NCBI GenBank assembly: GCA_028695735.1
Contig: JAQVIJ010000002.1
Coordinates: forward strand, 271,852-335,851
Origin: Deltaproteobacteria bacterium
GTDB lineage: Bacteria > Desulfobacterota > Dissulfuribacteria > Dissulfuribacterales > DYLC01
Length of the DNA: 64,000 bases
Direction of reading: 5' to 3'
Shown here one piece after another: positions 20,606-29,970 of the stretch; within the stretch, counting starts at the first letter, position 1, and each line of letters opens with the position of its first letter. The notes under the pieces are model-generated. The model was not told the origin of the DNA. It did not search any database and saw only the letters and a program-made list of their open reading frames with translations. The position numbers and the translations under genes are program-made.

Positions 20606-21522
20606 TGTTGCCAGATCCCTTTGATCCTTTCCACCATTTGCAGGTCCTCGTGTACAGGTCTTCCTCGCACAGTGAGATAGCCGCCTATGAGCATGGCATC
20701 GGCACCTGCCATAAACAACAGCCCTTGCAGATCCTTCAGGGTCTCTCTGCCGCCTGCGATGCGAATGGCCTGTCTGGGTAGCAGCAGGCGAAATATGGCT
20801 ATGGTGCGCAGAATCTCATGAATAGAGGGGGGTAGGGCATTTGCCAGTCGAGTCCCTGGCAGGGGCACCAGAATATTGATGGGCACGGAATTTACTGAGA
20901 GTTTTTGAAGGGTAAGGGCCAAATTCAGCCGTTGACGCATGTCCTCGCCAAGGCCGATGATGCCTCCCACACAGGTCTCAATGCCTATCCTTTTGGCCGC
21001 CTTTATGGTCTCAATCCGTTCAAATATGGTGTGCGTGGTGCAGACCTGCGAGAAATAATCCGGAGAGGACTCCAGGTTGTGGTGATAGCGGCTCAAACCT
21101 GCCTGTTTCAGCATCAAAAGGGATTTGGAGTCCATGATTCCCAGGGATGCGCATACAGAGATGCCGATTCGTTCTCGAATGGCCTGAATGCGCAGGGCAT
21201 ATGTCTCCACCTCTGCAGGAGATGGCCCGCGGCCGCTTGCCACTAAGCTGAAGCGGGTTGCCCCATTTTGTGCCGCCTGTTCGGCCTGCTTTAGGACTTC
21301 ATTTACGGATTGAATGGGATATATGGTCGCATTTGTGGAGTGATGGGCGGATTGGGCGCAAAAGGAGCAATCCTCGGTGCAGTTTCCTGATTTTACATTC
21401 ATGATGGTGCAGAGGGAGAATTGGTCCTTGCGATGTCTGAGTTTGGTCTTTAATGCCCTTGCCATCAGTTGGTCCAGGGGCATTTCAAGGAGTTTGGAGA
21501 GTGTGTTATTCGAGGGTGTCAT
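20593..21522 (-). CDS. bioB: Biotin synthase
   Basis: SGNCTEDCSFCAQSAHH radical SAM motif. Confidence 0.97.
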   Translation of the reverse strand: MTPSNNTLSKLLEMPLDQLMARALKTKLRHRKDQFSLCTIMNVKSGNCTEDCSFCAQSAHHSTNATIYPIQSVNEVLKQAEQAAQNGATRFSLVASGRGPSPAEVETYALRIQAIRERIGISVCASLGIMDSKSLLMLKQAGLSRYHHNLESSPDYFSQVCTTHTIFERIETIKAAKRIGIETCVGGIIGLGEDMRQRLNLALTLQKLSVNSVPINILVPLPGTRLANALPPSIHEILRTIAIFRLLLPRQAIRIAGGRETLKDLQGLLFMAGADAMLIGGYLTVRGRPVHEDLQMVERIKGIWQQCSS

Positions 21523-22922
21523 CGTCTAAAAAACTCCCATAGCAGCCTTTCCATTCTCTGAAGGATGTCCTTTATCTCATCTGATGTGGTGGAAAGGGGC
21601 AAAAAGAGGTAGAGCACATCGCCCAGTGGCCGGAGAATCAGGCCGTATTTCAGGCCTTCCAAATAGATGCGAAAGCCCATGCGCGACTCAGGCGCAAAAG
21701 GGGTCTTGGTGGCCTTGTCCTGCACCAGCTCAAAGGCCGCTACCATGCCCATTCCGCGCACATCGCCGATAAACGGATGGCGCAAGAACTCCTTTGCCCC
21801 ATTTTGCAAGAGTTCCATCTTTGGGCCAAGGTTCTCAAGCACTCGGTCCTTTTCAAATATGTTCAGGGAGGCCAGGGCCGCTGAGGCCGCCAATGGGTTT
21901 CCGGTAAAGGTGTGGCCGTGAAAGAAGGTCTTGCCCTTTGAGTAGTCGTCATAAAAGGCGCAAAAGACCTCTTCTGTGGTCAAAGTGGCGGCCATGGGCA
22001 GCCAGCCTGCGGTCAACCCCTTGGAAAGACATAGAAAATCGGGTTTGGCATTTACATGTTCCAGGGCGAACATGCGGCCTGTCCTGCCAAATCCAGTGGC
22101 CACCTCATCGAATATGAGGTGTATGCCCGCCTGTTTTATGAGCCTTTCCAACCTTCTGAGATAGCCGCTTGAATAGGCTATCATGCCGCCTGCCGCTTGC
22201 AAAAGGGGTTCCAAAATGATGCAGGCCATTTCTTGGGCCTTGTCATTGAGAAGGTCCTCCAATGGTTTCAGGCAGGCAAAGTCGCAGCTAATCGGCTCTT
22301 TGTGATACTCACAGCGATAGCAGTAGGGCGAGGGCAGCTTGTAGGTGGAAAAGAGCAGGGGGGCAAAGGCCGAATGGAACTGGGGTGTGCCGCCCAGGGA
22401 CATGGTTCCAAGTGTGTCGCCGTGATAGCCCCGCTTCAAGGAGATAATGCCCTGTCTTTGAGGCTGGCCCACCTGTTTCCAGTACTGAAAGGACATCTTG
22501 ACCGCTATCTCGCAGGCGGTTGACCCGTTATCCGAGAAAAAGACTCGTGTCAGGTGTTCAGGTGTCAATTCCACCAATCTTTGGGCCAGTCTTATGCCTG
22601 GTGCGTGAGTGGTGCCTGCAAAGTGCACCTGCTCCAGCAGGTCCATCTGTTGGGCAATGGCCTGCTTGATCTCAGGCCGATTGTGGCCGTGCACTATGCA
22701 CCACCAGGAAGAGATGGTGTCATAGTATGCCTTGCCGTTTTCATCATAGAGAAACACTCCGTCTGCATGGTCTATGCAGAGCATGGAGTCCTCCTCGAAG
22801 TCCTTGTGTTGTGTGTATGGGTGCCAAAGGTGCCTTTTGTCCAGCTCTTTGAGCCTTGCCCAGTCAGAAGTCATTTTTTGCCTCTTGTTTAATTTTGATT
22901 TTTTGATGAATGAGTTATTCAT
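21519..22922 (-). CDS. bioA: Adenosylmethionine-8-amino-7-oxononanoate aminotransferase
   Basis: DKRHLWHPYTQ, PLP-transaminase motifs, LIFDEVATGFGRTG. Confidence 0.97.
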   Translation of the reverse strand: MNNSFIKKSKLNKRQKMTSDWARLKELDKRHLWHPYTQHKDFEEDSMLCIDHADGVFLYDENGKAYYDTISSWWCIVHGHNRPEIKQAIAQQMDLLEQVHFAGTTHAPGIRLAQRLVELTPEHLTRVFFSDNGSTACEIAVKMSFQYWKQVGQPQRQGIISLKRGYHGDTLGTMSLGGTPQFHSAFAPLLFSTYKLPSPYCYRCEYHKEPISCDFACLKPLEDLLNDKAQEMACIILEPLLQAAGGMIAYSSGYLRRLERLIKQAGIHLIFDEVATGFGRTGRMFALEHVNAKPDFLCLSKGLTAGWLPMAATLTTEEVFCAFYDDYSKGKTFFHGHTFTGNPLAASAALASLNIFEKDRVLENLGPKMELLQNGAKEFLRHPFIGDVRGMGMVAAFELVQDKATKTPFAPESRMGFRIYLEGLKYGLILRPLGDVLYLFLPLSTTSDEIKDILQRMERLLWEFFRR

Positions 22923-23013
22923 CTACCCTCTGTGCCAATATAAGTGAAATATTTTCCCCTTGTCAAATTGAAGTAGGGCGGGGAGGAGATTTGGGATATT
23001 TTCAGCCGGGAAC

Positions 23014-23154
23014 AAAAGGACAGACACATTTCTACTTAACTTTTTTAATTAAATCTCTTGGGGGCGGCAGCGGTGAAGCATTTGTTCCATGCGTCGCATA
23101 ACTAATCAAAAAGATTTGATTAAAAATATTATTCAAGAATGTGACTGTCCTTTT
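23014..23154. mobile_element. Short MITE-like element, copy 1 (internally deleted)
   Basis: TIRs AAAAGGACAGACACATTTCTACTTAACTTTTTTAATTAAATCT / revcomp AAAAGGACAGTCACATTCTTGAATAATATTTTTAATCAAATCT. Confidence 0.8.
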
Positions 23155-23159
23155 TTTCA

Positions 23160-23575
23160 CAACAGCAAGCCGGTGAGCGACGACCTCATTGCCCAGATCG
23201 AGCACCGCCGTCCCAGGACCAGGGACCAGCTCAACCACATGCGGAACCCTTCACGGAGGCCGGGCCCGACAATCCGGCAGGACAGCCGGATTGGACGCGC
23301 CAAGGGCGTGCCCTGGGGCCCCGTGTATGGCGAGCTTCTTACCTTCGACGATCCCGTGATCCGCCTCCCGGCCATCGACCGGCTGGAGGGGTTTCACCCT
23401 GGCGGTCCGAGTCTCTACCGCCGCGTCCTGGTCCGTCCAGGCAAACAGAAGCGTCCTCCCCGCTTGGCTCTATGTGGGGGAGGCCCCGATTTCGAAGAGG
23501 TTTACACCTCTTGGGGAGTCTTGCTGGCCCCGGTAGCTTCCGTTCGGTCAAATCCGGAGAAACTCGGGAAAACCC
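23160..23575 (+). pseudogene. Gamma-glutamylcyclotransferase-like protein remnant (5' truncated, frameshifted)
   Basis: VYGELLTFDDPVIRLPAIDRLEGFHPGGPSLYRRVLVRP, then a frame change to AWLYVGEAPISKRFTPLGESCWP. Confidence 0.65.
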
Positions 23576-23576
23576 T

Positions 23577-23604
23577 TTGACACGCACTCCGACTTTCGTA
23601 TAAT
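23577..23604 (+). promoter_or_regulatory. Consensus sigma-70-type promoter
   Basis: TTGACA - 16 nt - TATAAT, both hexamers perfect, upstream of the HTH gene. Confidence 0.7.
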
Positions 23605-23731
23605 ATATGCCAGTTTGTTCTGTTCGGACCGGATGGAAGCCAATGGGGCTATCCTGCACCGGGCTTTTGGCATAACCGAAGGACTGAGGCCGTTCAGGAT
23701 GGGACGAGACCCTGTTCGACTGGAGTCAGTA

Positions 23732-23941
23732 ATGGAAGATCGATGGCTCTCCGTGGATGAGATCGCGGCCTATCTCGGCATCAAGCGGGATACGGTCTAC
23801 AAATGGATATCTGAAAAGCAAATGCCGGCGCACCGGATGGGCCGCCTCTGGAAATTCCGCAAGGAAGAGGTGGACGAGTGGGTAAAGACAGGGGGAGCAG
23901 CGGAGTCCGATTCTCAGAATTCGGATACGGGGAAGAAATGA
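23732..23941 (+). CDS. Excisionase-family helix-turn-helix DNA-binding protein
   Basis: WLSVDEIAAYLGIKRDTVYKWISEKQMPAHRMGRLWKFRKEEVDEWV. Confidence 0.9.
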   Translation: MEDRWLSVDEIAAYLGIKRDTVYKWISEKQMPAHRMGRLWKFRKEEVDEWVKTGGAAESDSQNSDTGKK

Positions 23942-25269
23942 TGGATGTTCTGCTGACATTTACAGGATTTCATGACCCTTATTTCAAGGGATTGGTTGAC
24001 CAGGAGGAACAGCCTGGACCCATCCTTTCCCTCCTATCCACACGCTCATTCGATCATATTTTTCTCTTCGATACCCCAAGCACGCAGCGGGTTACCGGGG
24101 AAACAAAGGACGCTATCAAGAAGATCCATCACGGGAGTGAGGTCCACGTTCTCGAAATCAACCTTGCCGATCCGACGAATTACCAAGAGATATTCAGGGG
24201 GCTCAGAGCTCATCTTCATCGCATCATCGAGGATTTTTCTTCAGCACGCTTCTTTGTCGCAGTCGCGTCGGGAACGCCCCATATGCATGCCTGCTGGGTT
24301 CTCCTGACGGCCTCCGGCGAAATTCCTGCCCGCATCCTCCATGTGCGACCACCGCATTTTGTAACAAAACAACACCCGCTCGTGACCGAAGTGGATTTGT
24401 CCTCGCGTGAGTTCCCTACCGTCAGGTTCCAGGATGTATCGATTCCTGTTGAAGAGAGCCAAGCCGATGTTGATTCCGTCAGAGTGCAGCTTGGCATTGT
24501 GGGAGATCACTCCGCGATGCAGCGTTCACTCGAGATGGGTGCGATGTTGGCTCCATCACAGGCCCCGGTCCTCATCTTTGGCGAGACAGGGACCGGCAAG
24601 GAGCTATTCGCACGGTACATTCACCGATTGAGTGGAAGGCCGCGAGAGACCTTTGTCGCTGTAAATTGTGCAGCGATTCCAGAAGACCTTGTCGAAAGCC
24701 TGCTGTTCGGTCACAAGAAAGGAGCCTTTACTGGCGCGATCAACGACCAGGTTGGCAAGTTCGATACGGCGGATAAGGGGACCCTTTTCCTTGATGAGCT
24801 CGGAGAGCTTCCCATACCCGCACAGGCCAAGTTGCTGAGAGTTCTGCAAGATGGACTGGTAGAGCCGATTGGACAAGCCAAGGCGCATAAGGTGGACGTG
24901 CGGATTGTGGGTGCAACGAATCGGGACTTACGCAAGCTGGTGAGGCAAGGTAAATTCCGTGAAGATCTTTTTTATAGGCTCAACGTCGGTGAAATCAAAC
25001 TTCCTCCACTCCGTGAAAGACGCTCTGACATTCCCAAACTGGCGCTTCATATTCTCGATAGGTTGAATGGCTCTTTGCGACGACCCAAGAGATTGTCGGC
25101 GGAAGCCTTGTCTAGGCTGCAATCTCACAACTGGGCGGGGAATGTTCGCGATTTGGAAAACGTCATCGAGAGGTCTGTTCGCCTTTGCCGCAATGATGTT
25201 TTGGACGCAGACGACCTCCTAATCATAAACAAAAGGACAGACACATTTCTGAGCAACTTTTTTAACTAA
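23938..25269 (+). pseudogene. Sigma-54-dependent AAA+ activator with RtcR-like (putative CARF) N-terminal domain; 3' end truncated by mobile element copy 2
   Basis: GETGTGKELFA, GAFTGA, WAGNVRDLENVIER; the ORF ends in IINKRTDTFLSNFFN, encoded by the element TIR; no C-terminal HTH. Confidence 0.8.
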
Positions 25270-25683
25270 ATCTCTTTGGGCGGCAGCGGTGAAGCATTTG
25301 TTCCATGCGGCGCATAACTGCCCTCCTTGGCAGGATGCGCCGCCGGCGCCCTCCGTGGCGCCTATTTCACAAACACTTCACCACTGCCGCCCTTTTCGTC
25401 CCTGCGGAACTCCATGTTTATAACGGATGTCCTATTCATTCCTACTGCAATCCCACTGATAACAACGGATTGACCTGCTGAAGTAATGAGCCGGTACTTC
25501 TACCAATAAAAATCGCAGAATTGGCCTTTACCATCATGTTCACCAAAGTGCAAAGGGTATGTGCTGCGGTGAAGCGTCGTTTATGATTGGGTGTGGGGTT
25601 CCGGAGGGGCGACTGAAGGAATTGGCATAACTAATCAAAAATATTTGATTAAAAATATTATTCAAGAATGTGACTGTCCTTTT
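25231..25683. mobile_element. MITE-like element, copy 2 (full length ~453 bp)
   Basis: Left TIR AAAAGGACAGACACATTTCTGAGCAAC..., right TIR ...CAAGAATGTGACTGTCCTTTT; carries the structured module. Confidence 0.82.
25278..25392 (-). ncRNA. Structured three-way-junction module, copy in element 2
   Basis: Outer stem GGGCGGCAGTGGTGAAG/CTTCACCGCTGCCGCCC; inner hairpins GGCGCC/GGCGCC and GCGGCGCAT/ATGCGCCGC. Confidence 0.5.
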
Positions 25684-26089
25684 TTTCTTATTTTTTTCAG
25701 TCTTCAGCGCAAGTTCAAGGCGAAGACGTTCTTCATCCATGTGTCGCGCTTCGCGAAACTCTGCGATTATATTAAAAGCCGGGTGGACCAGACCATCCTG
25801 GGCAGAAACAACCGCTCGCGCGGCATTCCGAACTATGACGCATTTCAAAGTTACGAGGCGGAGCAACTGCGGCATGGCCAATGAGCGTCATATATGGAGT
25901 CGCCTGTCAGCCGCGCCGACCACTGGCTCCTGCCCTGATTGTAAAATCCTAAAGAAACCTGGCCCGGCATTGTTCGCTTCATGCTCTCTTCATGATGGCG
26001 TTTTATAGTGGTGTCAAACGGCAGGAACAGGACGACGGTCGTCTTGCCGATGTGACTGCCGGAATAACCAGACAACAGGAGGTATCGTC

Positions 26090-26491
26090 ATGAAGAAGAA
26101 ATGGATTGCCATCGTTGGAAGTGGGGCCTTGGCCCTCGGGATTGCCTTTGTGGGCGCAAGTTATGCCAAATCAGAGGGCGGCGGTGTTCGCTCCGGCACC
26201 ATCCGGATCGAAAATCAGTCCGAGGCGGAGTTTCCCTCCATGGCCAGGATTTCGATGGAGCAGGCCGTTCAGAACGCCTTGGCCTCGGTTCAAGGGCAAG
26301 TTTTGAAGACGGAGCTCGAGGATGAAAACGGCTTTCTGGTTTATGGGGTCGAGGTGGTGTCCTCCGACAAATCCGTCGTGGATGTGAAAGTAGATGCCGG
26401 AAGCGGAACGGTGCTGGCCATGGACCAGGATAAAGCGGATGGCGAGGGTCACGAATCCGGCGAATCCAATGACCGGGATGCGGAAGACTGA
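26090..26491 (+). CDS. Secreted PepSY domain protein
   Basis: Signal peptide plus ARISMEQAVQNALASVQGQVLKTELEDENGFLVYGVEVVS...VDVKVDAGSGTVL. Confidence 0.88.
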   Translation: MKKKWIAIVGSGALALGIAFVGASYAKSEGGGVRSGTIRIENQSEAEFPSMARISMEQAVQNALASVQGQVLKTELEDENGFLVYGVEVVSSDKSVVDVKVDAGSGTVLAMDQDKADGEGHESGESNDRDAED

Positions 26492-26499
26492 TTCAACCG

Positions 26500-26544
26500 A
26501 CGCGCCCCGGACGTTGGCTCCTGGAGCCCGCCGGGGCGCGTTTT
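26500..26544 (+). terminator. Rho-independent terminator after the PepSY gene
   Basis: ACGCGCCCCGG ... CCGGGGCGCGT followed by TTT. Confidence 0.8.
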
Positions 26545-26596
26545 ACCCGGCGATGTAAATACGCCTCGTTAACCTTGTCCTATGGAGGCTTATACC

Positions 26597-27529
26597 ATGA
26601 TCGACATTGAAAACCTGCGTTTAAGCATTGAGGGGAAGGAAATCCTCAAGGGCATCGATCTGCACCTGGTGCCCGGCGACACTTATGGTCTGCTGGGCCC
26701 CAACGGCGCAGGCAAGTCCACCACCATCTTCGCCCTTTTGGGGTTGAGCGCATACGGGAGCGGCCGCATCAGCGTCCTGGGTGGCGACCCAGCACAACAC
26801 GCCCTTTCCATTCGTCGTTCGGTGGGGGTGATGCCGGAAAAGGCGGGGTTTTATGACTGGATGACCGCCCCCGATTATCTCAAATGGTACGGACGGCTGT
26901 ACGATTTCTCCCCCACCGACGAGGATGTGGCAAAAATGTTGGAAAAAGTAGGGCTTGGTGCAGTGGCGCACCGTCCTATCGGGACCTATTCCAGGGGAAT
27001 GAAGCAACGTTTGGCCGTGGCTCGGGCCTTAACGCCGCGCCCCAAATTGCTGATTCTGGACGAGCCCACTAACGGGCTCGATCCCAAGGGTAGGCGTGAG
27101 ATTCACGACCTGCTGGTGGAATTCGCGGCTGACGGGAACGCCGGAGTGCTGTTGTGTACCCACCTGTTGGACGATGTGGACCGCCTGTGCAACCGAATCG
27201 GGATTATCGACAATGGCCGCACTCAGCTCGAAGGTTCGATTACCGATCTGCTGGCGGAACAGGTGAGTGGTCAACGGTATCGCCTGCGCCTAGAAACCGC
27301 GCCGGACACCACCAACCTTCCGGCCGGTGTCGTCATGGCGGGCCATGAAGGCGGTTGGTGGCGCGTTCAAGTCCAGGCGACGCCATTTGGTGAACCGTCG
27401 GCGCTTTGGCCTGAATTGTGGCGGCGCGGCTGGAAAATCTTAGAAATCCGTTCCGAGGCGTCGAACCTGGAGGAACTATACATGAGCCATACAGGCCAAG
27501 ACGAAGCTCATAATCGGGAGGCGGCATGA
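26597..27529 (+). CDS. ABC transporter ATP-binding protein
   Basis: GPNGAGKSTT, YSRGMKQRLAVARAL, LLILDEPTNGLDP. Confidence 0.96.
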   Translation: MIDIENLRLSIEGKEILKGIDLHLVPGDTYGLLGPNGAGKSTTIFALLGLSAYGSGRISVLGGDPAQHALSIRRSVGVMPEKAGFYDWMTAPDYLKWYGRLYDFSPTDEDVAKMLEKVGLGAVAHRPIGTYSRGMKQRLAVARALTPRPKLLILDEPTNGLDPKGRREIHDLLVEFAADGNAGVLLCTHLLDDVDRLCNRIGIIDNGRTQLEGSITDLLAEQVSGQRYRLRLETAPDTTNLPAGVVMAGHEGGWWRVQVQATPFGEPSALWPELWRRGWKILEIRSEASNLEELYMSHTGQDEAHNREAA

Positions 27530-28284
27530 TGAATACGATTTGGACCATTGTCCACAAAGAAAGCGCACAGATGCTGCGCAGTCAACGGGGCCTGCTGTGG
27601 TTGCTGGCCTTCAGCGGTCTGCTGTCGGCGTTTAGCCTACTGCTTGTGAGTAACACCGAACTGAGCCTGCTTGACAACGCCCAGGTGGTTTACATGATGG
27701 CCGGGACGGTCCTGGCCGCCGGAGCGCTTTTGTCCGCCATTCTGGGAAGCGATGCCTACGCAGGGGAAAAGGAGCGCGGCACGTTGGTGCCGCTGTTGTG
27801 CGCCCCTGTCGCTCCCAGCGCATTGCTTGCCGGCAAGGCTATGGGGCTGCTGGCCGCCTGGGGGGTCATGTTTGCGGTGGCCACACCCTACCTGTGGGCC
27901 GTGGGGGCGAGCGGCCAGAACCTCGGAGCGGCCTTGTTTTACCTGGCCCTTTTCGGCACTCCTGTGGTGCTCGGGTTCGGTTACCTGGCCATGGCTTTAT
28001 CGGCCCGTACGGGCAGCGTCCTGGCATCGCTGTTATCCACGGTTACTTTGCTGATGCTGGCCGCAAGTCCGCTGATCATCGGTCCCGGTCTGCGCGGCAC
28101 CGCCATCGGCCGCGCCCTGGACGCCGTCAACCCATTTGCCGGAGCGCTCAACACCTTCGACAGCGTCATTATCGACAGTGATCCTTTTTCCGCGCAAACG
28201 GCAAGGCTGTTACTGGTGATTGTATGGTTGGGGCTATGTTTAATCGCGGCCCGGCGCAGCGCCGCCCGTCCCGATTTTCAATAA
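27526..28284 (+). CDS. ABC-2 type transporter permease
   Basis: TM-rich ORF with GEKERGTLVPLL, 4-nt overlap with the ATPase gene. Confidence 0.9.
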   Translation: MMNTIWTIVHKESAQMLRSQRGLLWLLAFSGLLSAFSLLLVSNTELSLLDNAQVVYMMAGTVLAAGALLSAILGSDAYAGEKERGTLVPLLCAPVAPSALLAGKAMGLLAAWGVMFAVATPYLWAVGASGQNLGAALFYLALFGTPVVLGFGYLAMALSARTGSVLASLLSTVTLLMLAASPLIIGPGLRGTAIGRALDAVNPFAGALNTFDSVIIDSDPFSAQTARLLLVIVWLGLCLIAARRSAARPDFQ

Positions 28285-28297
28285 GGAAGGGAATGTC

Positions 28298-28870
28298 ATG
28301 AAAATAAGGAAATACTTGTTGACAGCAATTGTCTCAACACTCCTGTTCACTGCCGTTTCTGTCTCGGCCCAAGCGCCTGTGTCCCTTGATCTCCAGCCTG
28401 ACGGGAAAAATCCCGCGTCTCCTGTCATGGGAGACCACCTGCAATTCTGGAGCACCATCACCAACACGGGGACTTCTCCCATCGAGGGTCTGGTAGCCTG
28501 GATCAGCCTGGTGGAAATTGATCCAGGCAATGAACAACCGGTGGATCTGGAAGACTGGAGCGCACACAAGGCCGTGACCGGAGCGTCTTTAGGGCCCGGC
28601 CAATCCCTGCGCACCGATTGGCCCATGCGGTTGATCAAGGGCGGCGATTACCGGGTGGTGGTCAGCGTCACCGACCGCAACGGCCGACAAGTATACACCA
28701 GCCCGACCGTCCAGTTCCATATTCGGCAGAAACCGGTGCTTCAGGCTGGAAGGGTGTTGCCAGTGGCTGCGGGGATTCCCCTGCTGATTGTAGGTTTGAT
28801 GGTTTTCAATAAGGCGAAACAGCGCCATAAAAGAGTTTTTTCAACACATGGTCAAGTGCGAGAAGGGTAG
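28298..28870 (+). CDS. Secreted, membrane-anchored protein of unknown function (Ig-like/CARDB-like domain)
   Basis: Signal peptide, beta-rich domain, C-terminal TM. Confidence 0.6.
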   Translation: MKIRKYLLTAIVSTLLFTAVSVSAQAPVSLDLQPDGKNPASPVMGDHLQFWSTITNTGTSPIEGLVAWISLVEIDPGNEQPVDLEDWSAHKAVTGASLGPGQSLRTDWPMRLIKGGDYRVVVSVTDRNGRQVYTSPTVQFHIRQKPVLQAGRVLPVAAGIPLLIVGLMVFNKAKQRHKRVFSTHGQVREG

Positions 28871-28915
28871 ACATGAATATAGAAAAGATCACCGGAAACC
28901 TTTTACAGGGGGAAC

Positions 28916-29341
28916 ATGCAGCCAATTAGCTTAAACGTAAATAGATGGTTTGATCAGGTTTCCGTATTAATCACTTTTCTCTATCGATTGATGTTCACTA
29001 TTACCCATGCGCTTGCCAATTCCCGTTTTTTGCTTCACACCACCGGCAAGGCAAGGCGTTTCTGGCTGGTTCATTTCCGAAAAGAATATGTTCAGCGCCA
29101 ACTTTTTGTCCGCAGCGGCGATTGCCGGCAATGCGGCGCATGCTGTAATCTGCTCTTCACTTGCCCCATGCTGACAAAACAAGGTAGATGCTATGTCTAC
29201 GGCTACTGTCGTTCGCGGGCCTGCAAGGTTTTCCCGATAGATCAGCGTGACATTGACGAGGTGACTATTTGCGGCGGTCATTGCGGGTATCGTTTCGATA
29301 GGGAAGATGCATACAAGGTTCGTAACATGGGGAGGTCCTGA
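28916..29341 (+). CDS. Cysteine-cluster protein (YkgJ-like)
   Basis: [19 protein letters not shown]...[15 protein letters not shown]. Confidence 0.6.
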   Translation: MQPISLNVNRWFDQVSVLITFLYRLMFTITHALANSRFLLHTTGKARRFWLVHFRKEYVQRQLFVRSGDCRQCGACCNLLFTCPMLTKQGRCYVYGYCRSRACKVFPIDQRDIDEVTICGGHCGYRFDREDAYKVRNMGRS

Positions 29342-29342
29342 C

Positions 29343-29966
29343 ATGTTTCACCAGTTTGTCGTCTGGCTGGCCGATACCGTCGGCCAATTGGGCTATCCGG
29401 GCATCGTGATGCTCATGGCCTTAGAGTCCTCTTTCTTTCCGTTTCCCAGCGAGGTGGTCATTCCGCCCGCCGCTTACCTTGCAGCGGGTGGGAAAATGAG
29501 CATTGGAATGGTTGTCCTTTTCGGCACCTTGGGTAGCCTGGTGGGGGCCGCCTTCAATTATTGGATCGCCCTGAAGTTCGGGAGACCGTTTTTTATGAAG
29601 TACGGGCGGTATCTGCTGGTCAGCCCCAAGTCTCTGGAAAAGGCCGACCGATTTTTTGAACGCCATGGGCATATCAGCACCTTTGTCGGTCGGTTGCTGC
29701 CGGGCATCCGCCAGTATATTTCGCTTCCGGCGGGGCTGGCCCGCATGAATATTTTCGCTTTTTGCGCGGCCACGGTATTGGGCGCGGGGATATGGGTGTT
29801 GGTCCTGGCGGGAATGGGCTACTGGTTCGGCCGCAACGAGCAACTGGTGTTGCAAAATCTGCGCTGGGTTACCCTGATTTTGGTGGTCGGATGCGGCCTC
29901 ATCGTGTTTTTTTACTGGCGTAAATGGCAAAGCCATTCAAGACGGGCGCAGGAGCTATCAGAGTAA
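29343..29966 (+). CDS. DedA family membrane protein
   Basis: [40 protein letters not shown]. Confidence 0.93.
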   Translation: MFHQFVVWLADTVGQLGYPGIVMLMALESSFFPFPSEVVIPPAAYLAAGGKMSIGMVVLFGTLGSLVGAAFNYWIALKFGRPFFMKYGRYLLVSPKSLEKADRFFERHGHISTFVGRLLPGIRQYISLPAGLARMNIFAFCAATVLGAGIWVLVLAGMGYWFGRNEQLVLQNLRWVTLILVVGCGLIVFFYWRKWQSHSRRAQELSE

Positions 29967-29970
29967 GATT

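Noticed and set aside
23089-23580. 163-aa plus-strand ORF as a real gene
   Set aside because: The N-terminus is encoded by the mobile element TIR (NQKDLIKNIIQECDCPFF) and the C-terminus is a frameshifted GGCT-like remnant.
25278-25392. Integron attC site interpretation of the GTTATG..GCATAAC hairpins
   Set aside because: The pairing does not follow R''-L''-L'-R' rules (AAC/GTT ends are not paired), the fold is a multi-branch junction, and no integrase or cassette array is visible.
25540-25881. ORFs on both strands spanning the right end of element copy 2
   Set aside because: They translate the element TIR plus unrelated flanking DNA; no recognisable domain.
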